DNA of 64,000 bases, taken from contig NZ_CP014342.1 of assembly GCF_001618685.1 (NCBI RefSeq), forward strand, positions 2,356,001 to 2,420,000. Reading direction: 5' to 3'. The notes below the pieces were generated by a model that saw only the letters and a program-made list of their open reading frames with translations, made no database searches and was not told the origin of the DNA. The position numbers and the translations under genes were made by a program. The DNA is from Geobacillus subterraneus. GTDB lineage: Bacteria; Bacillota; Bacilli; Bacillales; Anoxybacillaceae. This document shows positions 53,550 to 62,055 of the stretch, piece after piece. Position 1 is the stretch's first letter; each line of letters begins with the position of its first letter.

Positions 53550-54693
53550 GCTCGTTCTCCCCCTGCGGCGCAAACGTCGCAAACGTGTTCATCACAACCC
53601 GCGCCAAAATTTCCACGCCGGAAAGCAAATCATCGCGCCGGAACGTCATGTTCGGGTGATGGAGCCCTGGACGCAAGTCGCAGCCCAATCCGAGCATCGT
53701 TGTTTTCAGCTCCGGTTTTTTAAAGGAATAAAAATGGAAATCCTCTCCTCCCGACGTCACGACCGGCGGAACGCATTTTTCCGTCCCTAAAGTCGTGATA
53801 ATCGCCTCCTCCATCAGCCGCACAGCATCTGGATCAGGATCAGCGGCGACGATGCGCGTCCGCTCAACAAGCTCAATATCAGCTCCGTAAATCGCAGCGA
53901 CCCCATTGATCACATGGCGCAGCCCCTCGACGAGCCGCTCCATCGCCTCGTTCGTTTGCGCCCGCAAATCAAGGGCAAATTCCGCGTAGTCCGGGATCGT
54001 GTTCGCATCTTTTTCACCGGCGTGAAACTTCGTCATTTTGATCGACGCTGGCACTTGTGGGTCGATATGAATTTTGCTGAGCTCCTGCACGATGGCGCTG
54101 CCGACTTCAATGACATTGACGCCTAGATGAGGCCGCGCTGCGTGCGCCGCCACACCGCGAATCCGTCCTTCAATGCATTGCGCCGCTCCGTGAATGATCG
54201 CCGGAGACGCATAACCGCTTTTGACTTCTTGAACCGGCCGCAAATGAACGCCGTACAAAAACGACATTCCATCGACCGCTCCCTTTTCCATCATCTTCAG
54301 CGCCCCCGTGCCTTTTTCCTCAGCCGGCTGGAACAAAAACCGGAGCGTCCCCGGCGGCTCATAGCCGATGCGGCGAAGCAGCTTCGCCACCCCGAGCACG
54401 ATCGTCATATGAGCGTCGTGCCCGCACGCATGGTTCGGCTGCCAAACGCCGTTCACTTCTTGCCAAAGCGCATCCATATCACTGCGCACCCCAACCGTAA
54501 ACGGTCCGGCGCCGATTTCCGCCACCACGCCCGGACAATCGGCAAACGTCCGCGCCCGATACCCTTCGCGCTCCAACTCTCGGCGAAGAAATTCGGTTGT
54601 TTGCCACTCTTCCCAACTGATTTCTGGATGACGATGAAGGTGATCGAAAATCTCCCATAGCTCCGCTTTCATCTGCTGAACAATTTCTTTCAT
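53524..54693 (-). CDS. M20-family amidohydrolase, predicted N-succinyl-L-amino acid desuccinylase
   Basis: A 389-residue zinc peptidase of the M20D group. HLHRHPEISWEEWQTTEFL, SDMDALWQEV, ACGHDAHMTIVLG, FQPAEEKGTGALKMM and SGGEDFHFYSFKKPEL give the two-metal site and the catalytic glutamate. In the NSAR operon it would release the free L-amino acid, completing the D-to-L conversion. It is the first gene of the unit. ATG 54693 has GGGGGAGAGCGGG upstream. Confidence 0.85.
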   Translation of the reverse strand: MKEIVQQMKAELWEIFDHLHRHPEISWEEWQTTEFLRRELEREGYRARTFADCPGVVAEIGAGPFTVGVRSDMDALWQEVNGVWQPNHACGHDAHMTIVLGVAKLLRRIGYEPPGTLRFLFQPAEEKGTGALKMMEKGAVDGMSFLYGVHLRPVQEVKSGYASPAIIHGAAQCIEGRIRGVAAHAARPHLGVNVIEVGSAIVQELSKIHIDPQVPASIKMTKFHAGEKDANTIPDYAEFALDLRAQTNEAMERLVEGLRHVINGVAAIYGADIELVERTRIVAADPDPDAVRLMEEAIITTLGTEKCVPPVVTSGGEDFHFYSFKKPELKTTMLGLGCDLRPGLHHPNMTFRRDDLLSGVEILARVVMNTFATFAPQGENERASVAANH

Positions 54694-54808
54694 CCCGCTC
54701 TCCCCCGCTGTTTAAAATCAATAGAAAAAACATCGTTATATTCATTATAATATTCAAGCAAACAAATACAACGATAGGCAAATGATTGGAAAAAACAACT
54801 ACACGCAG

Positions 54809-55234
54809 TTAAGGGCGGCGCTTGACCAGTTGGTTGACGACCTCAGAAAAAATGAGCCCCATCGCAATCGCCCCAGAAATCATGAACGCTTTTGCCGCTA
54901 GTGAAATGGCCGCATTGTAATCGTTCATGACAACATGGCGCATCGCCTCAAACGCTGTTCCGCCCGGCACAAGGGGAATAATGCCAGAGACGATAAAAAT
55001 CGTCGCCGGCGTTCGATAGCGGCGGGCGAACCCGTTGCTTACAAAAGCGACGAAAAACGCCGCTGCAAACGTGGCGGCGACACCGTCCACCCCCGACCGG
55101 GCGGCGGCCATATACATCGCCCAGCCGCTCATGCCGACAAATCCGCTGTGCGGCAGCAATCGTTTCGGAATATTGAAAATGACGCCAAACAGCGATGACG
55201 CCACAAAGCTAAGCAACAGCTGCACAATCATCAT
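54809..55234 (-). CDS. Threonine/serine exporter family, small subunit (YjjB/ThrE C-terminal type)
   Basis: A 141-residue membrane protein with four helices. FNIPKRLLPHSGFVGMSGWAMYMAA, TPATIFIVSGIIPLVPGGTAFEAMRHVV are the marks of the YjjB-like half of ThrE exporters. It pairs with the preceding YjjP-like gene, ending 13 bases from it. Substrates are threonine, serine or succinate in relatives. Confidence 0.87.
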   Translation of the reverse strand: MMIVQLLLSFVASSLFGVIFNIPKRLLPHSGFVGMSGWAMYMAAARSGVDGVAATFAAAFFVAFVSNGFARRYRTPATIFIVSGIIPLVPGGTAFEAMRHVVMNDYNAAISLAAKAFMISGAIAMGLIFSEVVNQLVKRRP

Positions 55235-55246
55235 CGGTACTCCCTG

Positions 55247-55990
55247 CTAACGAATCGATAAAATAAAGGCAATGCCGGTGCCGATCGCAAACGCGGTTAA
55301 AAACGCCTCAGCACCGCGCGACAAACCGGCGATCAAATGGCCGGCCATTAAATCGCGCACCGCATTGGTAATCGCCAGCCCCGGCACGAGCGGCATCACC
55401 GAGCCAATCATCATGTTTCCTACGTCCCTGACAAATCCGGCACTTTCCATCAACAGCACGATCCCACCGGCGACAAAAGCGGCAAAAAATTCAGCGAAGA
55501 ATCGGATTTTCACGAACCGATGCATCATTTCAAAACACCAAAACGCCATTCCACCAGAAAGAAGGGAAGGGAGAAAATGATTCATGCCGCCTAACAGCGA
55601 GGCAAAACAAGCGCTCGCCGCCGCTGCGGCAGCGGTTTGCTGCCAAAGCGGATAACCGAGTGGCAGCTGCTGAACGCGTTCCAGTTCTTTGCGCGCTCCG
55701 TCGAGCGACAGTTCGCCGCTGCTGATGCGGCGGGAAATGTGGTTGACAAGCGCCACCTTGGATAAATCGGTCGAACGCTCGGAAATGCGAATAAACCGTG
55801 TTACATTCGTTCCCTCAACGGAAAACATGATGCCCGTTGGGGTCACATAGCTGTGTGAGCGGGAAACACCGAACGAAGCGGCGATGCGCCCCATCGTATC
55901 TTCCACCCGGTACGTCTCCCCACCGCTTTCAAGCATCAATTTTCCCGCTAATAAACAAACATCAACAATGTCATCCACCCGCTCCGTCAT
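55247..55990 (-). CDS. Threonine/serine exporter family, large subunit (YjjP/ThrE N-terminal type)
   Basis: A 247-residue protein. The cytoplasmic N-terminus DVCLLAGKLMLESGGETYRVEDTM and the segment ARKELERVQQLPLGYPLW are followed by five membrane helices with GSVMPLVPGLAITNAVRDLMAGHL. ATG 55990 follows AAAGGAGCAAACCGGTC; the frame goes back 11 codons but the ribosome site settles it. A leader of about 145 bases with a terminator-like hairpin precedes it. Confidence 0.87.
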   Translation of the reverse strand: MTERVDDIVDVCLLAGKLMLESGGETYRVEDTMGRIAASFGVSRSHSYVTPTGIMFSVEGTNVTRFIRISERSTDLSKVALVNHISRRISSGELSLDGARKELERVQQLPLGYPLWQQTAAAAAASACFASLLGGMNHFLPSLLSGGMAFWCFEMMHRFVKIRFFAEFFAAFVAGGIVLLMESAGFVRDVGNMMIGSVMPLVPGLAITNAVRDLMAGHLIAGLSRGAEAFLTAFAIGTGIAFILSIR

Positions 55991-56072
55991 GACCGGTTTG
56001 CTCCTTTCGTTTTCGCCCGGCATGGCATTGGCCGGTGCCCCCTTATCCCGTCAGCCCCACTAGGCGCTCATC

Positions 56073-56109
56073 GCAAAAACAAACTCCCACCAAACGGATT
56101 GGCAGGAGT
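56073..56109 (-). terminator. Leader hairpin of the ThrE-like operon (possible attenuator)
   Basis: Reverse strand ACTCCTGCCAA / TTTGGTGGGAGT is followed by TTGTTTTTG, inside the transcribed leader and well before the first gene. I see no known riboswitch class. Confidence 0.6.
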
Positions 56110-56143
56110 CGCCTTGGATATCGTCGTTACCAAACTTATTTCC

Positions 56144-56172
56144 ATTATACCAAACAGGCGGCTAACTGCCAA
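56144..56172 (-). promoter_or_regulatory. SigA-type promoter of the ThrE-like operon
   Basis: Reverse strand TTGGCA and perfect TATAAT with a 17-base spacer. Confidence 0.8.
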
Positions 56173-56316
56173 ACCGTGAAGGGAATCTCACCGTTTCCCT
56201 TTCTTTCCTATTTTTCTGCTTCTTTCGCCTGATTTTTCGCGCCTACAGTCGAAAACAGACGGGTCAACTGCGAAAACGTTATAACGAAACCCAAAGCAAA
56301 AGGAGGAACGATGGTG

Positions 56317-57378
56317 ATGAACAAGCGATTTTCGCTCCCTCGCATACTATCAACAAGCGCACTTGCCGCTGCTGTTGCGCTCACTCCTTACAGCCCGGCG
56401 GTGTTCGCCAGCACAGGAATCGAGGGGAAAACAGACGGCAACACGGCAACCGAAGCAGATGCCGGTGTCAACCACGACGTCCCGGTTTTGTTGCCAGGCG
56501 ACTTTTTCTACTTTGTCAAAACCATGATGGAAAAAATCGAACTTGCCCTCACGTTTGACGATGCGGAAAAGGCGAAACGGCTCGCTGAATTCGCTGAAGA
56601 GCGGCTAGCCGAAGCAAAGGCGCTGCTTGAACGCGGAGACGTCGAGCAAGCAAAAGAAGTGCTCGCCAATGCCCTGAAACAACAAGATCAAGCATGGAAT
56701 GTGTATGAAAAAACAAAACAAGCGGATGAACCAAGCGGGGAAACCGCAAAACCTGATGCCGAAGCATTGCGCCAACAGCTGGAAGAAAAATTTTCGCAAA
56801 ACATCACGGCCTTGCAAGCCGCACTTGAACGGGTGAAAAACCCGCGCGCCAAAGAGGTGCTCGCCCGCAACATTGAAAAAGCGAAACAAAAACTGGAAGC
56901 CAAAATAGAAAAACGGTTGGCGAAACAGGCAGAACAAAGCAGCCAAGTAGAGGAAATAGGCGATGAACAAACAGCACCGACAGCACCGGCCGGCGAAACG
57001 GAGGAAGCGAAAAACGAGAGCGCACCAACGGCTCCTGAATCCATCGAAACAGAAAAGCCAGCCGCTGCACCGGTGGAAGACGATACAGCGGTTCGTCTAG
57101 ATGAACAAACGAACACCGCCCCCAAAGCAGACACGAAATCGTCGCTGACGCGAGCCATAAAAGCGGAAGCAAAGGGCAGTGTCCGCCAAGGTGTCGCCGC
57201 GAGCGCCAAAGCAAACGGCCGGGAACATCAAGCAGCGGCAGCCGGAAAGCAGCAAGCAGCGTTCCGCGCCTCTGTCTCTGTTTCACAACCTCCGAAACAA
57301 ACAGCCAAACCGCAGGTGAAAAACGACCATTCGCCGGCCCATAGAAAACAAGACAAGGAAGAAAAGAACAAAAAATAA
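56317..57378 (+). CDS. Secreted DUF5667-type protein with helical repeats and a low-complexity tail
   Basis: A 353-residue exported protein. The signal peptide LPRILSTSALAAAVALTPYS ends around PAVFAS. DVPVLLPGDFFYFVKTMMEKIELALTFDDAEKAKRLAEFAEERLAEAK matches the DUF5667 domain, which precedes long charged helices (to about residue 210). The last 140 residues are Ala/Glu/Thr/Lys-rich and probably unstructured. ATG 56317 is preferred (GGAGG ten bases upstream); ATG 56311 is possible. Function unknown; likely wall-associated. Confidence 0.75.
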   Translation: MNKRFSLPRILSTSALAAAVALTPYSPAVFASTGIEGKTDGNTATEADAGVNHDVPVLLPGDFFYFVKTMMEKIELALTFDDAEKAKRLAEFAEERLAEAKALLERGDVEQAKEVLANALKQQDQAWNVYEKTKQADEPSGETAKPDAEALRQQLEEKFSQNITALQAALERVKNPRAKEVLARNIEKAKQKLEAKIEKRLAKQAEQSSQVEEIGDEQTAPTAPAGETEEAKNESAPTAPESIETEKPAAAPVEDDTAVRLDEQTNTAPKADTKSSLTRAIKAEAKGSVRQGVAASAKANGREHQAAAAGKQQAAFRASVSVSQPPKQTAKPQVKNDHSPAHRKQDKEEKNKK

Positions 57379-57405
57379 GTTCCGTTTTGAAGCTGTTGCT
57401 AAAGC

Positions 57406-57443
57406 AAGGGCTGTTTTCCGAAGCGAACGGGAAACAGCCCTTT
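57406..57443 (+). terminator. Terminator of the DUF5667 gene
   Basis: AAGGGCTGTTTTCC / GGGAAACAGCCCTT followed by TCT; nearly perfect stem. Confidence 0.85.
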
Positions 57444-57556
57444 CTCCTTGACAATAATGGACATCGTCGTTCCATTGTTCTTTCACCTCCGCCTTAACCG
57501 CTCGCTTCCTTGCTCTTGCTTTGCTTATTCAGAATATTTGCCATGCTGGTAAATCC

Positions 57557-57727
57557 CTAGCTAATCACTTCGCGAATCACAATCGCTCGGTCAAACGCCT
57601 CGATGCTATAGCGAATAATCAAATGCGCCTTGATTGCCGCCGGCAATCCATCGCGCAGGGCAAAGCCAACAGTGCTTCCCCATGCCTCGCCCTCCTTACG
57701 TCTACTTGCAGTATACGAATGAATCAC
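57557..57727 (-). CDS. Possible 56-residue protein directly after the lipid kinase gene
   Basis: The kinase stop TGA is followed with no gap by GTG, and a frame of 56 codons reads MIHSYTASRRKEGEAW, then STVGFALRDGLPAAIKAHLI, then EAFDRAIVIREVIS. Codon use and the mixed hydrophobic pattern look native, and the kinase end (CAGGTGA) could act as a ribosome site. No family recognised; it may be the tail of a lost gene. Confidence 0.4.
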   Translation of the reverse strand: MIHSYTASRRKEGEAWGSTVGFALRDGLPAAIKAHLIIRYSIEAFDRAIVIREVIS

Positions 57728-58666
57728 TCACCTGGTTTTCACGCCAATGACCCGCAAACGCCCCGGCTCAATCCAAGCAAATACTTCCCCTTCTCCTGCA
57801 TCCTCGCCATCCGCGTGGATCGGGACAGGAGCGGCAGGGCGGATGCGCACGTTCCGACCAGTGAACACGCAAACTTCTTTCATTCGTACATGCCCGCCCC
57901 AAAATACGGTTAAAAACAGCGCAAGAATTTTCCAACGCGGCATCGGCCCGACGACCGTCACATGAAGCAAGCCGTCATCGGCCCGGACGGACGGAGCGAT
58001 GCGCATTCCCCCACCGTAGTATGGGTGATTCGAAACCGTTGCCAGCCAGGCCTTCAAAAACGAATAATTCTGTCCATCCACACAAATATCAAGGTCAACC
58101 GGTTGATAGCGAAACAACTCTCTTACTAAATAAAACACATAAATGAACGAACCGAGTCCAAAACGATTCAGCCTCCCTTTCCATTTTGAACGGTTGGCCA
58201 TGCGGGCGATATGGGCGTCAAAACCGCAGCCGATGCTGTTGGCAAACACGCCGTCGGGCACGGCGCTGCTGGCAAAACGGCCGAGATCGAAAGACAAAAC
58301 CCTGCCTAGCCGAACGTCACTCAACAGCCGTTGGAGCGCCTGTTTCGATGTTCGGGCAAGCCGGAAGCCGCGGACAAAGTCGTTTCCCGTTCCGGCCGGA
58401 ATGCAGCCAATCGCAACGTGCGGAAACGAACCCGCTCCGTTCACCACTTCATGCACGGTCCCATCGCCCCCGACCGCCGCAATCACCGTCGGCTCGACGC
58501 TTTCCTCGCCGATTCGTCGGGCGATTTCCTTTCCTTCTCCCTTTCGGCTCGTCCAATATGCCTGATAGGCGATTCCTTCCCGATCCAGCAGCGGTTGCAG
58601 CTGCTTCCAAATGGACACGGACCGGCCGTTTTTGGCGGCTGGATTGATCATGAAATAAAGGTTCAT
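57728..58666 (-). CDS. Diacylglycerol/sphingosine kinase-family lipid kinase
   Basis: A 312-residue protein of the DagK/YegS/BmrU family. MNLYFMINPAAKNGRSVSIW, the nucleotide motif AAVGGDGTVHEVVNG and the substrate loop GCIPAGTGNDFVRGFRL are all intact. It phosphorylates diacylglycerol or a related lipid at the membrane face. Preceded by its own start without close upstream partner. In Bacillus, true DgkB is slightly shorter, so I do not assign a symbol. Confidence 0.88.
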   Translation of the reverse strand: MNLYFMINPAAKNGRSVSIWKQLQPLLDREGIAYQAYWTSRKGEGKEIARRIGEESVEPTVIAAVGGDGTVHEVVNGAGSFPHVAIGCIPAGTGNDFVRGFRLARTSKQALQRLLSDVRLGRVLSFDLGRFASSAVPDGVFANSIGCGFDAHIARMANRSKWKGRLNRFGLGSFIYVFYLVRELFRYQPVDLDICVDGQNYSFLKAWLATVSNHPYYGGGMRIAPSVRADDGLLHVTVVGPMPRWKILALFLTVFWGGHVRMKEVCVFTGRNVRIRPAAPVPIHADGEDAGEGEVFAWIEPGRLRVIGVKTR

Positions 58667-58737
58667 CCTCTTCCCCCATTCATAACCCCTTTTCTTACCT
58701 ATTGGCGGTTGGTTTCATTTTTCCTCTCGTCGAAATG

Positions 58738-58770
58738 AGAAAAATCCGAACCCGCAAACCGGATTCGGAT
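58738..58770 (-). terminator. Terminator of murB
   Basis: Reverse strand ATCCGAATCCG / CGGGTTCGGAT followed by TTTTCTC, directly after the murB stop. Confidence 0.8.
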
Positions 58771-58776
58771 CAGTCA

Positions 58777-59691
58777 TCATTCCTCACCGATAATTTTCAC
58801 TTCCAGCTCTAAATCAACTCCGAACTTCTCCTTTACGGTTTTGCGCACCATGTCGATCGTCGCGATGTAATCGGCAGCCGTCGCATTGTTTTTGTTAATG
58901 ATGAATCCGGCGTGCTTCGTCGACACTTCCGCACCGCCGAATCCTTTTCCCTGAAGGCCGCTGTCTTGGATGAGCTTGCCGGCAAAATAGCCCGGCGGAC
59001 GCTTAAACACGCTTCCGACCGACGGATACTCAAGCGGCTGTTTCGATTCGCGCTGAAAGGTTAAATCATCCATTTTCGCCTTGATTTGTGCATAGTCGCC
59101 CGGCTGCAGGGAAAAGACGACTTCAAGCACAATATCATGCGTCCGGCTGATGATGCTTGTTCGATAACCGAGCTCCAGTTCCTCGTTTGTCAATGTTTTC
59201 AACTCGCCGGCGAGCGTCGCCACCTTGACATGGTCAAGCACATCTTTCACTTCCCCGCCGTACGCTCCGGCGTTCATCATAATCGCCCCGCCGACCGATC
59301 CCGGAATGCCGCAGGCGAACTCCAACCCGGTGAGGTGTTGTTCGAGCGCGAACCGCGACACCGCTTTAATATCCGCCCCGCTTTGTGCGATCACGTTGTT
59401 TCCTTCACGCCAAATGCGGTTCAAATGCTTCAGCTGCATGACAATGCCGCGCAGCCCGCCATCGCGGATGATGACGTTCGAACCGTTGCCAAGAAGCGTA
59501 AACGGCAGGCCGTACTCTTCTTTCAGCCGCAACACCTCAATGACCTGCTCGTACGTCTCCGGCCAGACGAGAAAATCGGCCTTGCCGCCGATCCGCACCA
59601 ATGTATGGTTTTTCATCGGCTCATCGCGAAGGACATTTCTTTCTCCACAAATCTCTACGAGTCTTTGATAAATCTGTTCCGCATGTTCCAT
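58777..59691 (-). CDS. murB: UDP-N-acetylenolpyruvoylglucosamine reductase MurB
   Basis: The FAD enzyme of cell-wall precursor synthesis, 304 residues, type IIa form without the Tyr-loop insertion. HTLVRIGGKADFLVWPETYEQ, FTLLGNGSNVIIRDGG and FACGIPGSVGGAIMMNAGAYGG bind FAD. The catalytic serine is in PSVGSVFKRP, and the C-terminal HAGFIINKNNATAADY closes the site. ATG 59691 follows AAGGTGACAGAACG; the frame extends 16 codons upstream without a site. Stand-alone here. Confidence 0.93.
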   Translation of the reverse strand: MEHAEQIYQRLVEICGERNVLRDEPMKNHTLVRIGGKADFLVWPETYEQVIEVLRLKEEYGLPFTLLGNGSNVIIRDGGLRGIVMQLKHLNRIWREGNNVIAQSGADIKAVSRFALEQHLTGLEFACGIPGSVGGAIMMNAGAYGGEVKDVLDHVKVATLAGELKTLTNEELELGYRTSIISRTHDIVLEVVFSLQPGDYAQIKAKMDDLTFQRESKQPLEYPSVGSVFKRPPGYFAGKLIQDSGLQGKGFGGAEVSTKHAGFIINKNNATAADYIATIDMVRKTVKEKFGVDLELEVKIIGEE

Positions 59692-59879
59692 CGTTCTGTC
59701 ACCTTCTTTACTTCTTCCGTGCCGCTTGGCGGCATTCATTCCACATCGTTTCCATTATCGCTGGAATCGCGTCGCATATCAAGTGGGCAATGTTCCTTAT
59801 TCTGTTTTATTCCGGACCAGGAGAAAAGGTGACGTTCGAAGGAAGACGAGATGTTTATGCCTCTTTCAATATGGAAAAG

Positions 59880-59897
59880 ATGATAACAATCAATCAT
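59880..59897. promoter_or_regulatory. Possible Fur-like inverted repeat before the encapsulin operon
   Basis: ATGATAACAATCAATCAT has 5-base inverted arms and resembles part of a Fur box. Only about half of the consensus positions match. Confidence 0.3.
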
Positions 59898-59915
59898 AGT
59901 GTAGGAGGGAGTCCA

Positions 59916-60509
59916 TTGTACGACACGTTAGCGGAAGTCAGCGCCATTCTCGGCCGGTCGAAAGAGGCGCTCAGCCAGTTTCAAGCGATTTTAGAGCCGA
60001 CGATTGAAAAGGCCGCGGACGACCATGAACGGCTGTATTGGCATCATATTTACGAAGAAGAGGAACACCGGTTTGACCGTTTGACCGCCTTGCTTCCAAA
60101 GTTGGAGGAGGCATTGGCGGACGAAGCATTCTTATCGCGGGAAAACGGCGACTTTTTGCGCCTGTTGCAAGATATCAGCCTTGAAAAATTCGGCTTGCAC
60201 AACTTTTTGGAGCATCTCGATTTGTCCCTCTTCCACTATAAAGGGACGGAACATGAACCACCCATTACGGCACTGCGCGACATGACCGCTGCGGACTACC
60301 AGCGGATGAAAGCCGCTCTCGAAACGCTCAATCGCGCGCTGGACGTGCCGGTTTCCTTCGCCGCCGCAACACCGACGGATGAAAAAGAAAATCAAAAAGA
60401 GCATTTGAAGCTAGCGCAATACGCCGCCCCGCCCGCCGCGTCGCCCCCCATCCGTCCACAAGAAGGGACACGGCGTCAGCTGACGGTTGGCAGCTTAAAA
60501 AACAGATAA
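59916..60509 (+). CDS. IMEF-type iron-mineralising encapsulin cargo protein
   Basis: A 197-residue ferritin-like cargo. The helical core carries acidic/histidine pairs (EKAADDHERLYWHHIYEEEEHRFDRL). A Pro-rich linker leads to the C-terminal targeting peptide QLTVGSLKNR. IMEF proteins oxidise iron and store it as mineral inside a large encapsulin shell in Firmicutes. The start is TTG 59916 (YDTLAEVSAIL), with GGAGGGAGTCC exactly placed; upstream in-frame codons read through the promoter. The encapsulin gene follows 14 bases after the stop. Confidence 0.85.
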   Translation: MYDTLAEVSAILGRSKEALSQFQAILEPTIEKAADDHERLYWHHIYEEEEHRFDRLTALLPKLEEALADEAFLSRENGDFLRLLQDISLEKFGLHNFLEHLDLSLFHYKGTEHEPPITALRDMTAADYQRMKAALETLNRALDVPVSFAAATPTDEKENQKEHLKLAQYAAPPAASPPIRPQEGTRRQLTVGSLKNR

Positions 60510-60523
60510 GGAAGGAGAGAGCT

Positions 60524-61378
60524 ATGGACAAAACAAAACTATACCCGGAAGCCCCGCTCACGAGCAGCCAATGGAGCGAGCTTGACGAAATGGTCATTGA
60601 AACGGCGCGCCGCCAGCTCGTCGGACGTAGGTTTATCGATTTGTACGGTCCGCTTGGCGAAGGCGTCCAGTCGGTCGCCAACGATATTTATATGAACCCG
60701 GAACAGGGGGACATGAGCTTCCACGGCAAAGAGCTGAGCCTTTCCGAGCCGGCGCGCCGCGTGCATTTAACGATCCCGCTTTTGTATAAAGACTTTATTT
60801 TGTACTGGCGTGACATTGAACAGGCGAAACAGCTCGGCAGCCCGATCGACTTTTCCGCCGCCGCCAACGCCGCCCAGCAGTGCGCGCTGCTCGAGGACGA
60901 TTTGATTTTCAATGGTTCAACTGAATTTGATGTGCCGGGCATTATGAACGTCAAAGGAAAAATCGCCCACATTCGCAGCGATTGGATGAAATCGGGCAAC
61001 GCCTTTACTGACGTCGTCGAAGCACGCAACAAGCTGCTTCAGCTCGGCCATACCGGCCCATACGCGCTCGTCTTGTCGCCGGAATTGTATGCGTTGATCC
61101 ACCGCGTCCATGAAGGAACGCACGTGCTTGAAATTGAGCACATCCGCGAGCTGATGACCGCCGGCATTTACCAAACTCCGGTCATTAAAGGCAAACGCGG
61201 GGTCGTCATTGACACAGGGCGGCAAAACATCGACCTCGCTGTTGCCGTCGATGTGCAAACCGCGTTTTTAGATACGGAAAACATGAACTACTTGTTCCGT
61301 GTCTACGAATCGGTTGTGCCGCGCATCAAACGGCCGAGCGCCATCTGTACGCTTGAAGATCCAGCCGGGGCCTCGTAA
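60524..61378 (+). CDS. Encapsulin nanocompartment shell protein (family 1)
   Basis: A 284-residue HK97-fold shell protein. LTSSQWSELDEMVIETARRQLVGRRFIDL, YGPLGEGVQSVANDI, the E-loop region with IPLLYKDFILYWRDIEQAKQ, and EDDLIFNG are the encapsulin landmarks. The C-terminal half has YALVLSPELYALIHRVHEGT and VAVDVQTAFLDTENMNYLFRVYESV. The N-terminal helix forms the cargo-binding groove. With an IMEF cargo upstream it should build the large (T=4 type) iron-storage shell known in related Firmicutes. AAGGAAGGAGAGAGCT precedes the start. Confidence 0.92.
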   Translation: MDKTKLYPEAPLTSSQWSELDEMVIETARRQLVGRRFIDLYGPLGEGVQSVANDIYMNPEQGDMSFHGKELSLSEPARRVHLTIPLLYKDFILYWRDIEQAKQLGSPIDFSAAANAAQQCALLEDDLIFNGSTEFDVPGIMNVKGKIAHIRSDWMKSGNAFTDVVEARNKLLQLGHTGPYALVLSPELYALIHRVHEGTHVLEIEHIRELMTAGIYQTPVIKGKRGVVIDTGRQNIDLAVAVDVQTAFLDTENMNYLFRVYESVVPRIKRPSAICTLEDPAGAS

Positions 61379-61487
61379 TTTCTCTTTTCAGGGAAAGAGG
61401 GGACACATTAGCGGGAGGCTGGCTAGACATGGGCCAAAGCGTCCGAAGGCGATTCAATAGCCACATCCGCTGCTTGCAACAATCGAA

Positions 61488-61520
61488 ACGCCCAGCGGAT
61501 TTACAAACCGCTGGGCGTCT
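61488..61520. terminator. Bidirectional terminator between encapsulin and the convergent gene
   Basis: ACGCCCAGCGG / CCGCTGGGCGT with a 9-base loop. Short T-tracts on either side. Confidence 0.7.
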
Positions 61521-61533
61521 TGCTAGTTGGCCA

Positions 61534-61998
61534 TCAAGCCGTGCGGGCTGCTTGGTCTTGAACGTTCGAAACGAGCAGCGACAATTCGGGGCTGAGCGCC
61601 TCAACACCGATGTCATCGATAATCATTTTCGCTTCCTGCCAAAAATGGACGGTATAGCTGCCTTGATAAATATCGAACAGCCGTTTTAAATAGCGCCGCT
61701 TGTTGTTGATGGCTTCCCGTTTATAAGCGGCGTTGTTCAGCTCACGAATTTTTTTATGTTCAGGCGCAGAGATGACGCTGATGTCATGAACGTTGACGAT
61801 GAGCCGTTCCCCTTGTTCGGTCACAAAACCGACCGAATAGTATTGGGCGCCTAGTTGATCGATATGAACGATGCAGACGTTTCGATATTCTTCGCCGGAA
61901 CGGAGGCGGAGAAGCGCCGCTTCCACCGCGCCGCCGACTTTTCGCTCGTTGGCCAAAATCGCTTTCATATCGCGCAGTCCGTTCATCGGAATGCCCAT
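61534..61998 (-). CDS. Uncharacterised protein inside the encapsulin locus
   Basis: A 154-residue protein with one cysteine and no signal or membrane segment. It reads as an alpha/beta N-terminal half (MKAILANERKVGGAVEAALL, NVCIVHIDQLGAQYYSVGFV, RLIVNVHDISVIS) and a helical, basic middle (KKIRELNNAAYKREAINNKR) ending in another helical part. I do not recognise the family. It is on the opposite strand, convergent with the shell gene and divergent from the ferredoxin gene. It lacks a TVGSLK-like targeting peptide, so it is probably not cargo; a regulatory or accessory role is open. Confidence 0.75.
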   Translation of the reverse strand: MGIPMNGLRDMKAILANERKVGGAVEAALLRLRSGEEYRNVCIVHIDQLGAQYYSVGFVTEQGERLIVNVHDISVISAPEHKKIRELNNAAYKREAINNKRRYLKRLFDIYQGSYTVHFWQEAKMIIDDIGVEALSPELSLLVSNVQDQAARTA

Positions 61999-62055
61999 GG
62001 TGTCTCCCCCTTGTCCCTAGCCAAGATGGCGTTTTCGCAATTCCTTTTACTATTA

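Noticed and set aside
56070-56147. A 25-codon leader peptide rich in Ser and Thr (MEISLVTTISKATPANPFGG...) in front of the threonine/serine exporter genes
   Set aside because: Its ATG overlaps the -10 TATAAT of the promoter, so it would not be in the transcript; no ribosome site fits any later start.
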